From positions 27,494,039-27,558,038 of the forward strand of contig NC_080067.1 in NCBI RefSeq assembly GCF_949987535.1: DNA of 64,000 bases, given 5' to 3'. The DNA is from Balaenoptera acutorostrata. Its lineage: Eukaryota > Chordata > Mammalia > Artiodactyla > Balaenopteridae. The position numbers and the translations under genes were made by a program. Below, piece after piece: positions 12,261 to 24,589 of this stretch; position 1 is the first letter of the stretch; each line of letters starts with the position of its first letter. The notes below the pieces were generated by a model, which saw nothing but the letters and a program-made list of their open reading frames with translations, ran no database searches and was not told the origin of the DNA.

Positions 12261-12452
12261 TTTTTTTTAAAAATTTATTTATTTATTTGGTTGTACCGAA
12301 TCTTAGTTGTGGCAGGCAGGCTCCTTAGTTGTAGCATAAGAACTCTTAGTTGCTGCAGCATGTGGGATCTAGTTCCCTGACCTGGGATGGAACCTGGGCC
12401 CCCTGCATTGGGAGCGCAGAGTCTTAACCACTGCACCACCAAGGAAATCCCC
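12261..12452 (-). mobile_element. CHR-type SINE (shorter type)
   Basis: Minus-strand SINE with its head ending near 12452 and its tail shown by the T-rich block at 12261-12290. It directly abuts the plus-strand SINE, so the two A-tails face each other. Confidence 0.88.
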
Positions 12453-13019
12453 ACCACGGGGCCTCTCATCCACTGCTGGTGGGAATGGTACCAACACTTT
12501 GGAAACCAGTCGAGCAGTTTCTTAAAAGAGTTCACACAATATGACCTAGCAATTCTACTTCTAGAATTTTTTTTTTTTTTTGGTCAAAGGAAATGAAAAA
12601 TATGTGAACAAAGACTTGCACATGAATGTTTACAACAGTTTTACTCAAAATAACCCAACCTTGGAAAGAACCCAAAAATTCAATAGCTGAACAACTTACA
12701 TCTATACAATGTAATATTAGCTTTATAAAGGAATAAACTGCTGATAGACACAATATTCATGAATATCAATAACATTATGCCAAACCAAAACAGCCGGACA
12801 CAAAGGAATATACATGATTCGACTTGTGTGAAATTCTGGAAAAGTAGATCTAATCTTTGGAGACAAGCAGATCATTGGTTGCCTGGTGCTGATGGAAATG
12901 GTTGGGAAGGGGACAAGGGAATATTTTGGGGTGATGGAAGTATTCTGTATCTTGATTGTGGTGGTCGTTAACATGGGTATATGTTTGTCATGTCATAAAA
13001 CTGTACCCTTAAATTAAGT

Positions 13020-14030
13020 TTTACTGCATGTACTAAGCTCATGAAAGGATACTTAACCTCATTTGTCATTAGAGAAATGCAAATCCAAACCACAATGAGA
13101 AACCAACCCCCTTACATCTAAGATAGCTGTAATTTAAAAAGCAGCCACAACAGAAAATAACAAGATTGGAGAGGATTAACAAGTGTTGGGGAGAACATGG
13201 AGATATTGAAGCCCTGTACCTTGCTGGTAAGAATGTAAAATGATGCAGCCACTGTGGAAAACAGTTTGGTGGTTCCTCAAAAAGTTAAAATTACCATATG
13301 ACCTGGTAATTCTACTCCTAGGTCTATACCCAAAAGAACTGCAAACAGGGACTCAGATACTTGTACATGAAAGTTCATAGCAGCATTATTCACAATAGCC
13401 AAAAAGTAGAAACAACCCAAGTGTTCATCTGTAGATGAATGGATTAAAAAAATGTGTTATACATAGTTGACCCTTGAAAAACACGGGTTTGAACTGCACG
13501 GACCCACTTAATACTCGAATTTTTTTCAATAAATACATACTATGACACGATCTGTGGTAGTTGAATACGTGGATGTGAAACAGAGGATACAGAGGGCTGA
13601 CTGTAAAGTGTACACAGATTTTTTGACTGCATGGAGGGTCAGTGCTTCTAACCCCCGTATTGTGCAAAGGTCAACTGTACATACAATGGAATATCATTCA
13701 GCCATAGAAACTAATGAAGTTACGATATGTGCTACAATATGCATAAGCCTTAAAAACATTGTGCTCCGTGAAAGAAGTTGGATACAAAAGGACAAATATC
13801 TAGAAAAGGCTAATTCTTAGAGACAGAAAGATTAGTGGTTGCAAGGATCTAGGTGGAGGGAAGAATTGAACTGACTGCTTAATGGGTTCCATGTTTTGTT
13901 TGGGGTGATGAAAAAATTTTGGAAATAGTGGTGATGGTTGCAGAACATCGTGAATGTAATAAATGCCACTGAATTGTACACTTAAAATGGTCAAATTGCC
14001 AATTATCAAAGAAATAAAAAGAAACAGTAA
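13020..14030 (+). mobile_element. Old L1 3' end interrupted by a DNA transposon
   Basis: Plus-strand L1M 3' sequence is visible at 13030-13460 and resumes at 13681 ('caatggaatatcattcagcc'), running to about 14020. The break at 13461-13680 is filled by a Tigger-like element. Confidence 0.7.
13461..13680 (+). mobile_element. Tigger-like (TcMar) DNA element
   Basis: Terminal inverted repeats are visible: 'agttgacccttg' near 13466 and its complement 'aaggtcaactgt' near 13667. The element is flanked by TA dinucleotides (the target of mariner-like elements) and sits inside an L1 that continues on both sides. It is non-autonomous with no transposase. Confidence 0.7.
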
Positions 14031-14119
14031 TGGCAGTTTTTAATTTCAGCAAAATAATTGAAAGCAAAAAAGCATTAAGATTTTCGTTTTGGATATACCA
14101 AGTAATGTGTAAATTCCAA

Positions 14120-14235
14120 AAGTCAACTTTACAGGCAAGACCCGGATATACCCAATCTGTATCCCAGCACCCAACACAGGACCTGGCACAGAGAAATTGC
14201 TCAGTGAATGTTTGTCAGATGAAAGAAGAAAGGAG
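14120..14235 (+). mobile_element. L2 3' fragment
   Basis: The 'caggacctggcacagagaaa' ... 'cagtgaatgtttgtcagatg' order is the familiar 3' end of mammalian L2. Confidence 0.6.
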
Positions 14236-15395
14236 CTAAAAAATAAAAATAAAAACACACGTTCCCCTTGTGCTTAGGAGTAGGGCTAAGCCTGAAAGAA
14301 GGAGAATGGTGTGTCAAAATTTGGCACAAGTGGAGTAAATTAGAGAAGTGCCTATCAAACTATCTATGGGGAAAACCTAGACTCTTTTACCTCTAATCAA
14401 CTGAGGACTGATACATGGTTCTACTACTGGCATGTGCTTTGTACCACCAGCAACTTGTCTCTGTGAATCCAACAGCATCCTAAGTTGGCATCTTGTAAAT
14501 ACAGTAAGGCAAGACCCTGGTCACATACTGGAAACTCACAGCAGTGTCATATAGCTATTATAAGAATTTCTAAAATCTCACCCTCAATTTCTATATTTAT
14601 CTCATCACAAACCAGAAACAAAGAATTCACAGTCTAGCCTTGGTCCCTGAAAAAATAAAGATTTTAAGTTTGCAAAGGGAATGGTTCTCAGAGATATAAT
14701 TTGATACTTCTATCTCCACCTGCCTACGCTACATCTTCACTTAGATGTCTAAGTGACGTCTCAACCTCAGCCACACCCAAAGCCATGACTTTCTGCCTCA
14801 ACTCTCTTCCTCCAGATGCCTTCCCCATACTTGACCTCTCTTCTTGTTTCTCAGGCCCAAACACTGGCATCATTCCTGGCTCCTTCCTCTTCCACAAACT
14901 CCAGATCTGAATTGAAGAAAAATAAAGCTGATTCTATCTTTGAAATACATCTAGACCTACCCATAGATGAGCACTTGCTTTATTACGATATTAATACTTG
15001 TGAGCAATGAAGTCGATTTTCAGGAAATGGTGCTTAATCAACTGATGATCTAGATGGAATAAAATCAAACCAAATCAATTACAAGTGAATTGTGGCTCTA
15101 AATGGGAAAGGTAAGACAAACTGGAAGATGACATAGGAGAATATCTTCATGATCTCAGGGTAGGCAAAAATCTGAGGGCAGGAATTTTTGTCTGCTATGT
15201 TTACGCTGCATCTCCAGTGTAGACACCCACTATTTACAGAATGAACATAAAGGAAACTTTGACACCCTCTGGAGGGATATACACACATACAAATACTTGG
15301 ATCACTGTGAAGACACACAATGTTCTTAATGGTATGACTGTTGTATAAATATCACTTCTCATTAGTCTAATGCAATGCTAATTAAAAACCCATTC
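14236..15395. other. Unassigned intergenic stretch
   Basis: No exon or RNA gene was recognised. The segment near 14730-14900 is L2-like in its T/C-rich wording, but too weak to call. Confidence 0.35.
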
Positions 15396-15396
15396 G

Positions 15397-15561
15397 GGGA
15401 CTTCCCTGGCGGTCCAGTGGTTAAGACTCTGTGCTTCCACTGCAAGGGAGCACGGGTTTGATCCCTGGTGGGGTAACTAAGATCCCTGCAAGCCACATGG
15501 TGTGGCCAAAAAATAAAATAAAATAAAATAAAATAAAATAAATAAATATGTACAGCTTTTT
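15397..15561 (+). mobile_element. CHR-type SINE (short type)
   Basis: tRNA-Glu head from 15397 and a (ATAAA)n tail at 15512-15548. It is flanked by an imperfect target-site duplication: 'aaaaacccattc' at about 15385 and 'aaaaagcccattc' at about 15562. Confidence 0.92.
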
Positions 15562-15574
15562 TAAAAAGCCCATT

Positions 15575-16235
15575 CAGAGTTATTTTTAGAATAATCTTAT
15601 TCTAAATTTCATACAGAAAAATGATCAAGAATACCTAGGAAACCCCTGAGGGAAAAAAAAGCAGGGCCGAGCAATGAGGTGTGATAAGGCTTACCAGGAG
15701 GTAAACCATATTTTAAAGCCACAATTATTACCATTTTGTTGAATCTAGGACATTTTGTATTATAAGGTGCATCATTGATTCGAGTGCCACGAAGAAAAAC
15801 ACTGCCAAAAAGCCTGTGACTTGTTAAATGTGTCCTGATTCAAAGATCTCACAAGTGTGAAAAGACATCTGCCTTGGAATGGCATTGATGCATGGATTCT
15901 CAGACAGGTGAACAAAACAATAAAAATGCCAGACATAGACCCAAAACATACGTGATTTTAGTAGAAGAATAATATTGCAGATAGTTGGGAAAAAGGGATC
16001 TTTCATTGACTGGTATTGAGAAAATTAGATAATCATCTAGGAAAAAAGCCTCCTATCTCACACCTGATACACACGCGCATACACACACACACACACGCAC
16101 TCCAGTTGGACCAAAGATGTGAAACCAAAAACCAAAATGTAACAGTGGTAGAAGAACTCGAGGGATAGCAATTTTTATATTATCAGAATAGGGAAGGCTT
16201 TCTCAAATATGTCAAAAGTCCAGAAACCACACAGA
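15575..16235 (+). mobile_element. Old L1 ORF2 fragment
   Basis: Degenerate plus-strand ORF2 C-terminal region. It includes a CA/CG-rich microsatellite at 16072-16100. There is no open frame. Confidence 0.5.
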
Positions 16236-16492
16236 AAGACTGATAATCTGACTGCTTTAAAACAAACAAAACCCAGTGGCCAGGCCAACGCTGCCCCATA
16301 ATCAAAGTGCAAAAACAAAAGGTAAGTTGGGAAGTAGCCTGGCCACTCACCCCACATGGCCTTGACCCACCCCATCACGTCTCCAGGGCTCATTCTCCCT
16401 ACAACCCCACCCGCATGTCTGGTGACATGCCTGTTATATATGGGACCTCAGACATCTCCTAACATGAGAGGGTTATTTTATACAAAGATAGT

Positions 16493-16925
16493 GGGTTGAG
16501 TGGTAGCCCCAAAAGATGTGTCCCCCAGAATGTATGAAGGGACATTATCTGAAGAAAGGGTTTTTGCAGAATTAGTGAAGAATCTGAGATGAGGTCATCC
16601 TGGATCAGGGTGGCCCCAAATCCAATGACAGTGTCCTTATATGAGACAGAGGAGGAGAGACACAGACACAGAGAGAAACCACAAGAAGAGGGAGGTGGAG
16701 ATGGGAGGGATGCGGCCACAAGCCCAGGGATGCCTAGAGCCCCCAGAATCGGGTAGAGGCGAGAAGGACCATTCCCTGGAGCCTCCAGAGGAAGCATGGC
16801 TTTGCCTACAACTTGATTCAGATGTCTGTCTCCAGGACTGGGGGAGGATGAATTCGTGTTGTTTTAAACCCCCCAGCTTGTTGTCATTTGTCACAAAAGC
16901 CACAGGACAGCCACACAGACCCTGC
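16493..16925 (+). mobile_element. MaLR LTR (MLT1-like)
   Basis: It shows the MLT1 order of features: 'atgtgtcccccagaatgtatga' near the start (16517), a central GA-rich block, then a tail with 'gttgttttaaaccccccagc' near 16858 and 'gtcatttgtcaca' near 16883. No partner LTR or internal region was found. Confidence 0.7.
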
Positions 16926-16929
16926 CCTA

Positions 16930-18955
16930 TAGACTCATGGGAGTGTGGATCTCATTAAAGGCAGATAAGGGCTGGGTCATGGAACGCTTAGAGTCTGCAA
17001 TGGGCCACGAGAAGTCCTAAAGCAGTGGCTGGACCCTAGAATGCTGAGGGGACAAGTCTGGAGCCCATCTGTAAGGGTGCCGGCTACACATGGCCTCTCC
17101 AGATTTTTACACCTGTACGTGAAGGGGAGGGTGGTTTGAAGCATTCCAAGCTCCTGGCTGAGGACTTTCAATGTCACCATTCAGATCGCTAATTAAGAAC
17201 CCGGCAGTTACACAGGTGAAAACCCTGTCGGGACACTTGCTACGCTGATGAGCAGAATTCTGAAGGTGGTCAGAGTCGGGGGACTTTCTCCCATGCGGGC
17301 AGCAGCCCCCCACAGGGAGTGTCCTCATTGGAAAGTTGGTGGACCGTGTGGAGGCGTCTCTGAGTAAACATTAGCTGACCCCCAGGTTAGCTGCCCCTGA
17401 AGTTTATCCCCCCTTCGCATGTGAAACACCTGAATATGTGCAAGGACCCTAAAGGCCGGAGGAAAGGGCTTAGAGCCACACCAGTGACAGCACGCGTGCC
17501 GAGTTGCAGGCCACACGGGATGGTCCTGGCTTGCACGTTCTTCTGGAAACTTTCCATTCACCTGCCTGAGCTACCCCTCCTCTCTTGTCCACCACGGCTT
17601 TTTTTCTTGCTTACTCACTTTTGTCTGTGGAGAACTTCCAACAACAGGTGCAGATGACACATCATCTTCCTTGGCAGGTGGCAGCCGGGTAACTCCTGTG
17701 AAAGGTCCATTGGAGGCCCACTCAGACCAGGCCAGACGCGGGGCATCTCCTCACTCCCAGCTGCCAGCCCAGCCCTGCTGCCACTGATGGGGCAGGAAGT
17801 ATGACCTGAGGTGCACCTGTAGGTGCTCTTGCTGCCTGGAGGGGGTGTTTACAGACCTCCATCCCGGCACACCTGGGAAGGGCTGGTCTGCCGACTCAGG
17901 CTGCCCAGATGGGCAAGTTGTCCCCCATCTGGGGCTCACGGTTGCAGAAAATGGGTTTTGCTGTGCTGGCCCGGTCCAAGGAACAGGTGTGGGGCTCTGG
18001 GTCAGGATGGACATGTGGCTGCAGCTCTGGCTTGTTTTCTAATCATCTTAACTGGCCCATGAGTGGGAGGCAACTTCAAGAGAACCCTCTCCTCATGAGG
18101 GAATCCCAGGAGTCACGGAGAGGAGGGGTGGGTGGAGACAGAGGCCTGGTGCCCAGGGAGGCCGCACAGAGTGAAGCCCAGGGGCACAGACCTGACCAGG
18201 AGCTGCTGTTTCTTAACTCACGTCCTGCTCTGAGGTGCTCAGGGGCTGTGGGGCGCTCTGCGAAAGGGCTGTGTGCGCGGTTCCTTTGTGCTGTCTCTTG
18301 CCAGGGTGCCTGCATAGGAGGGCCCCATGCCCTGGGGGGCGGGGGGCTGCCCATCTGAGCCCCATGCACTGCTGGGTGCCTGCCCAGGTGAGCTCCATAT
18401 CCTGGGAAGGGCCTGCCCGAGACAGCCCTCTGTGCTGGGAGGGGCGTGTGAACAAGCATCCTCTCCTTGCAGCCAGCACAGAGTCGCATATCGACTCACC
18501 CGGGGGCAGTGCTGGAATGAGATGAGTAGCAGGAGATCCTGCAGGTCCCTGAACCTCGCCTGGGCCCATCATTAGAGCAACAAAGTCAGTAGGTGGGTTC
18601 TGGCTGCCGGGACGCATGAGGGAGGCCCCACGGGTACCTCTTGTTTCTTCCACTTGACACCACAGAGGCTCCCCAGGACAGAGCGGACAGCCTGCCCCAG
18701 GCTGATGTGAGCTCCTGGTGACCCTGCAGGGGACATGGGAGGGAGGGACCTGGGCCCCTCGGAACGGGGATGATGAAACTGCCGGGAGCGGGCAGTCCCC
18801 CTGGGTGGGCGGTGGGTGCAGACCCCAGACTGTGGCCCACGTCTGTGCTTCCGGCTGGGTTACTTGGCTTCTCAGAGCCTCAGCTGTGTCCATGTTAGTG
18901 ATTCCTGGAAACCAGACTATTTAAATCACTTAGTAAGTACAGCACATAGTTTATC
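16930..18955. other. GC-rich intergenic region, no gene recognised
   Basis: Many open frames arise from GC-rich composition. None shows a protein domain, splice pattern or conserved motif I can name. An imperfect tandem repeat lies at about 18305-18460. Confidence 0.4.
18305..18460. repeat. Imperfect GC-rich minisatellite
   Basis: About three or four degenerate units with a period near 43-48 bp. Each has a 'gcctgc' element followed by a 'ccatgc/ccatat ... ctggg' element. Confidence 0.4.
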
Positions 18956-18959
18956 TACT

Positions 18960-19092
18960 TTTATACATTTATCGTATCTTCCTCACTAGACTGTAAATGA
19001 TTCCAAGGGTAGGGAGGGACTTTATTGTACCTCACAGCCCCTTGGCCTTGGATGAAGAAGACTGACTACATACTCTGTGAATGAATGACATA
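18960..19092 (+). mobile_element. L2 fragment
   Basis: The order 'cactagactgtaaatgatt' ... 'tgtgaatgaatgacat' is typical of the L2 3' region. Confidence 0.5.
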
Positions 19093-19149
19093 CTATGACT
19101 GATAGTGGAGCAGCAAGGGCCACGGCTGAAAGACAACAACTCAGCTAGA

Positions 19150-19225
19150 AACTACCTTCATGATCTTGGTCAGATAACCCCTTTGGGTTTTGGTTTCTCT
19201 ACACATGTAAAATGTAAAAGTCTCT
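19150..19225 (+). mobile_element. MIR-like fragment
   Basis: A core resembling 'cttggtcagataaccccttt ... ttctctacacatgtaaaatg' corresponds to the MIR middle. It is short and diverged. Confidence 0.4.
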
Positions 19226-19544
19226 ATCTTCAAGAACAAGGTATTGGGTCCTTGCTACGCACTAAGCACTCTGTTAAATCCAGGAGCCCCTAAGATACTG
19301 CCCTCCAGTTGCTCATGGACAAGCTGGAGACTGGAGCAGACTGACCTGAGGTTCTTCTACAAGTTCAATACCCAGACAACCACTAGGGTCCCTCCCACTC
19401 ACTCCTTACCCCCATTTAATTGTGTAGGTAATTCAGTGCCTTCAGTGGACATTTCCTGGCAGAATGTTCCCAGCTCTCTCCATGACTATGGACCAAGCCA
19501 GCAGCACAGACCCTGTTGGACCCCATAGATTGTATTATCATCCT

Positions 19545-20040
19545 TTAAGGAATTAATAGAGTCCTGGTCGTTACTTACAAATGAAGCAGTCTGGTGTAGG
19601 AAAAGCCGACCAAGTTGTTGTTAATTAAACAAGGAAGCTGTTATACTTAGGTGAATTAATAGAGTCGTGGTCGTTATTGAAACAGCTGACTTACAAATGA
19701 AGCAGTCTGGTGTAGGAAAAGCCCATCAAGTTGTTGTTAATTAAACAAGGGAGCTCTTATACTTAAGTGGCTCTAATGCCGTGACACCCACATAAGCAAA
19801 CTAAATCTAAGCTTGTAAATGCCTCAGGGTCATCCAAATGCTGAGAACAACCAATCATAAACAGCCAACCAGGCTTTTAGTGATAGCCAGTCAGTTTCTT
19901 TTCCTTGCTTCTGCACTTTCTATAAAAGTCTTTCCCCAGCTCCTGCCGACAGAGCTGTCCTAACCACTTCTGGTTTGGCGATGCCCCATTTGAGTTGGTT
20001 TTTGCTCAAAGAAATTCTTAAAAATTTTAACATGCCACAC
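19545..20040 (+). mobile_element. Solo ERV LTR with duplicated U3 segment
   Basis: Retroviral-type LTR: CCAAT boxes ('aaccaatca' near 19848 and 'gccaaccagg' near 19864), a TATA-like 'tataaaag' at 19921-19928, a downstream R/U5 region rich in T, and an end near 'acatgccacac'. No internal region is attached, so it is probably a solo LTR. U3 contains a 103-bp tandem duplication. I cannot name the family. Confidence 0.6.
19551..19767 (+). repeat. Two-copy tandem duplication, period about 103 bp
   Basis: 'aattaatagagtc' starts at 19551 and again at 19654. Both copies continue through 'caaatgaagcagtctggtgt' and 'gttgttgttaattaaacaag'. The second copy has about 15 extra bases ('attgaaacagctgac') near 19676-19690. 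Confidence 0.9.
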
Positions 20041-20845
20041 AGGTAGGCTCATGGGGTCTGTGCCATCGTGCCCTCTGCTGAATCCTGCACACGATATGTT
20101 CTAACTAAGTATCATCGTTAAGACTGCGAAGCCTGAGAGCAAGCCCCAGTCTCACGGGAGGAGCCCAAAACACTGGTAGCACTTCCTCCAACCCCTCAGG
20201 TTCTCTCTGAAGGGGACACCACCTTGCTCTGCCTGAACTATAAAGACTCATCTTAGTAGATCAGGGCATCAGGATCCTGCTACCTGAGCCCCACCCCTAC
20301 TGCCCCAACCAAGCGCCTGGAGCTCTCCTTCCAGACTTTAGCTTCACTGATACTCCTGATGATGTTTCTGTCCATGGCCAGCTGTGTCTGGGACCCAAAG
20401 GTCCCAACTGATGCTACCACAAAGGCCCCTTGGTAGCAGGGGGGGGACACAGCAGGTGGGAACTTCTGGACGGTGCCTCCCTGAGCAGTTTGTGTGACTG
20501 CTGTGGCTTTACCTGCCCCCCCCCCCCGCCAATTACCCCTCAGAAGAGCCCTGGCGGCCTCCAGGTAGGCCACTGAGGACCCTTCTGACCAAGTGACAGA
20601 GAAGGTTCCCTGGTCCTTTGAGTTGAGTCAGGCTTCTGTCCCCAGGGGGCCCGGAGGAAGCCTCCCCAGATCACTGGGGCTGACGACAGGGACTCAGTTC
20701 ATGGCGGTGTTGATGTCCACCCAGAGCCTGGGCTTCTGCCTCCGCGCCACTGCCACAGGCTCGGGGTCCAGAGCCTTGCGGCACGTGTAGCTGCAGACCC
20801 AGGAGCCCCAACACCTACCAGAATTTTCCAACAAAAGGATGTTCA
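20041..20845. other. Unassigned GC-rich intergenic stretch
   Basis: No exon or known repeat was recognised. It contains a C-run at about 20515-20527. Confidence 0.35.
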
Positions 20846-20847
20846 TG

Positions 20848-20925
20848 AAAGAAAGAAAGAGAGAGAGAGAGAGAGAAGGAAGGAGTGAAGAAGGAAGGGA
20901 GGAAGAAAGGAGAAAGAGAAAATAT
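20848..20925 (+). repeat. Purine-rich simple repeat (GAAA/GA/GAAG)
   Basis: A (GAAA)n block is followed by (GA)n and then by degenerate GGAAG units, all purines on the plus strand. Confidence 0.9.
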
Positions 20926-20929
20926 AGGA

Positions 20930-23350
20930 AATCCAAGTTTGGATTTCAGAGAAGCTACAACTAAATTTTAGTATAAGTGTGTTCCATGCAGTATTTCCAT
21001 ATTTTATCTGGCGGCCCTGCTCCTCCGCGTGCAGAGGTCAGTCCCACAGGAAGAAGCGCTCTTCCCTCAGCCAGCACCTGGGGCGGAGGGCTCTGAAGCA
21101 CAGGAGATGCAAGATGCTGCCTGCCGGGGGTGGTCCTATGAGCAATAACCAGCAGGATCTTCACAGTTCCCTTTGGAAGAGACTATTTTCAAGTCTATGG
21201 GAGGCCCTTAGTTGGAGGATGGTACAGGATGCCAAGCACACCCAGGGTGGGCCCAGTCTCCCTTCCCGAGGCTTCCCCCTCCCCCCAGGTCCCTTCCTCC
21301 TGGCCCAGCTTCAGTATGGACTTGGTGCTGAGAGCTCTCTCTGAGGAGACCGGCTCACCCAGCCCTTGCTCCACAGATGGAATCCAGTCTTCTTCCTGAG
21401 ATGCAGGAGCACAGGAACCCAGGCTGGTGTGAACGCGTCCCAGACCCTGGCTCTGTTCCTCGCCGTCCTGTGCCCCTAAGGGAGGTCCCCAGTGGGCACC
21501 AGTCTCCATCACTTCCTCCAGAAACTGGGGACCAAGTCTGCTGCTTCCCTCCGGGGGTGGTGTAGGGCCAAAAGTGTGTGGTCAGTGGTAAAGGACGGCA
21601 CCTGTGTCAGGTGTCCCTACTGTCCTCTGGGTCCCTAAGTCCAAGTCCATGCAAGGGGCCACCCACTTACTCTGCTCTTTCCCATTTGAAACATAATAAA
21701 GAATCAGCACAGCGTGAGGTTCCAGATTAGCTGAGGGAGAGGCTCCAGGACCCCTTTAAATTCTTCTAAGAGAAAAGATTATCTGCCTGGGAGAGGTCAC
21801 CAGAATTAGTGCCACCTCAGAGTAGGAGAATGGTCCCTTTGGTTCTTTCCAGTCCAAGGACCCTCACCGTTGAGTCTTTTCACATGTCAGGAATCGTATT
21901 TTCCGAGCATTTTCCACTGTTTTTCAGATTCCCGTGTTATCTGAACTTTCATGACCTGGGGGGAGAGAGCCCCTACCACCCTTCTAGCCTCACCAGGTTC
22001 TGTCCCAATGCACACGTCTCCCCAGCATCCAGCCCAAGCTCCCGATTGCCACCTGGAGGAGAAGGTTCTGGTGTCAGACACCGGAGTCTGGACCGCAGTG
22101 TTAGAAGTGGGGGCAGAGGCTGGGAAGGCACTAATATGCATTTCATGAACAGTCTCCTATGGAATCCTCACAACAGTCCTGACACCAAGGGAGAATCTGC
22201 ACCCTGAGAGGCTCAGAGACCTTCCCAAGGAGGAGGGTGTGGCCCCAGAACTGTCCTGCTTGTCAGGCCAGTGGGTGGAGCTGGAGCTCAAGGCTTCAGA
22301 GCTTGAAAGCAGGCCGGTGAGAGCCTCAGTGCCATTGAGTCTCACTCGCACTGAGAGGCAAGAGGCAGAGTCACAGGATGTGGTCAGGCCCATTGACCAG
22401 CCTCCGAATAGGAGGGACCCAGAGGGGTCATCAGGGACCAGGAATCTGGAAGCTGGATGAGGAAACAGGAAGTGGCAAGGGCAGACCTCTCGGGTGTCTG
22501 ACTCCAGACAAACCAGGAGTGTGTCCATCTGAGGTCTGCATGGGCCCAGAGGAGTGTGGATGGCAGCCGGGATAAGGAGGTGCTCTCAGAATCTGCGGCC
22601 AGGGGCCTGGGCCAGAACCCAGGGAGACAGGTGGACCAAGGTGGCAGCTCCAGGGCCCGGAGCACTTAGGTCAACCCTGCCAGTGCCCTGAGGGCTACAC
22701 AGCACCTCATCTGGGGGACCCAGACACAGGACTCTGAGCTGGGATGGGGCCTGAGTCACCCCTGCCCTCAAGCTTGGAAGCCATGTCCACTTCTCTTTCC
22801 CCACATCTGCCCGCCGGCTCCTCAGTGTCCACCTGGCAAGCCCACTTACCCCTACACGAGCCCAGGTCTCAGAGGGGCTGGACTCCCCAGCGTGACACTT
22901 GTTCCCACTGCCTGGTTCACTGATGGAGCTTTCTGCCCAGTCTATGGACACTCTCTCAGGCAGACAGACAGACGAGGGCCCAAGGCTCAGGCCTTAGGCT
23001 CCCTCCTCTCTCTGGCTCAGTCTGAAGGACGGGGCTCAGACACCCTGCACTTCAGATGGCCCCAGAGAGCAGGATAAACCTCTCCCAGCAGAGTCGGCCC
23101 CAGGGACCGACCATTTCTAGGTACCTTCCAGAAGGTTGTCAGGTACCAGTCAGGCTCTTGACCCCCTTGAGACAAGCCCCATATATCCAGGCCTGGGAAC
23201 AAACAAAGTGGCTTGTATTCCCCTCCCTACTTAAACCCCTCATTTAAGCACAAATCCCTAGGGGGAGGGAGGAGAGCCTCTTCTCAGGCCTCTGCGAGTC
23301 AGTTCCCCTGCCGTGAGTTAATATTTTGGGGAGCTTTGGAAAGAAGGAGA
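20930..23350. other. GC-rich intergenic region, no gene recognised
   Basis: Open frames of 60-130 codons occur in several overlapping frames, as expected from composition. None shows a domain or a credible exon set. Confidence 0.35.
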
Positions 23351-23351
23351 A

Positions 23352-23545
23352 ACATTAGACTAGTGCTTTTCAAAGTGAGGTCCCAGGACCAGCAGCGTCA
23401 GCATCACCTGGAAACTTGATAGAAGTGCAAATGCTTAGACCCCACAGCCCAGACCTGCTGAGTCAGAGCTCTGGGGGTGGGGCCCAGCCATCTGGTCAAC
23501 CTGCCTTCCGGGGGATTCTGGCAGTTACTCAAGTGGGAGAGCCCC
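23352..23545 (+). mobile_element. MER5-type (hAT-Charlie) DNA transposon fragment
   Basis: The order 'tagtgcttttcaaagtgagg' ... 'agcatcacctggaaacttga' ... 'gacctgctgagtcagagc' ... 'ggtggggcccagccatctgg' matches the mammalian MER5 family. Confidence 0.75.
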
Positions 23546-24585
23546 TGCTTTAGCCGTCGTGAGCTGGTCTGCAAATGTCCAGGTGCTGTCGACTCCAGGG
23601 GTGTTCTCCCCGACACTGCAAAAGAGGGGAAACCAGCCTCCACATCTGGGGGCAGAAGATATTCCTAGAAGCACCAGGTCGTCCCCCAGTGCTCTCTGAT
23701 TTACTGTAGGTGTTAACATTGGGGGGAAAAGCCCAAAGCTGAATCAAATTGGCATGGAGCCATCAGAGATAAAAAATTAAAGTTTCCAAAATATTATTGT
23801 TGGGAGTACTTCGGAAGACTCTAGTGTGGTGTCTTTTACACAAATATTGTGAGTCACAATAACTGTGTTTGTCTTCTTTTTCCTTCGGCAAATAAGGAAA
23901 CATCTGTGGGGATGCTGATATTTATTTATTTTTGGATGAGCGTCATGATAGTGGAAATATTTCGTACATGATTATAGAACGCTGGGGCTAAAGCACTGCC
24001 CGTGAGGAGGAGCCAGAAGTTAACTGGTCAATAATGTAGACAATCCCTTCTAGTTAAGAAGAGCCCCACGTGTCCCACTTGTTTCTAAGTGATGTCACTC
24101 CAGGCATCTTGCTTCTCAATAAAAGGCAAGATCAGGCCAGTGGGGGAAGGCAGGCAGTCCCGGCAGAGGTTGCCTGGCCCAACAATCTCAAATCACACTG
24201 CCTTTTCTGTGCCTCAGTTTCCCCTTGTTTCTTGGCCTCATGGTGGAGCTGAGAAGCCAGATGCACTGTAAACTCAGACCTCTGACTTCTCTGGAACCAG
24301 GCCCTCCGGAGGAATCCTTGAGTGCGGATCCCTACAATGGCCGCCGTAAACCTCCTGCCTAAAACTCCTGCTGACCTACGGGGCTCACACACTAAATGTA
24401 AGAGAAAAAGGGGCACCCACCTGTGTCGTGTGATGATGGAGGCCTGTTACACACATGAGCAGTGAAAGTCTGACCCAAAGGCAATGTGCCTCCCTCGACT
24501 CTACATCCTTGAGAAAAAGGCTGGAGGTGAGTGGAATTTGGAGAGAATAATGATTTTTAAGATTGGATTGAGAGAAACAAAAACA
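23546..24585. other. Unassigned intergenic stretch
   Basis: No gene or recognisable repeat was found, apart from short AT-rich blocks near 23770-23960. Confidence 0.3.
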
Positions 24586-24589
24586 TATG

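Larger units (their letters stand above)
11435..13015 (+). mobile_element. Old L1 (L1M-like), interrupted by two SINEs
   Basis: Degenerate plus-strand ORF2 3' region and 3' UTR. Recognisable parts lie at 11440-11560, 11640-11970, 12452-12760 and 12800-13015, with the SINE pair at 11974-12452 inserted. A G-run (11656-11663) and T-run (12570-12581) are internal. Frames are broken. Confidence 0.65.

Noticed and set aside
18213..18893. 226-codon minus-strand open frame
   Set aside because: It lies in a GC-rich region containing an imperfect repeat. Many overlapping frames are open, and there is no domain or splice evidence.
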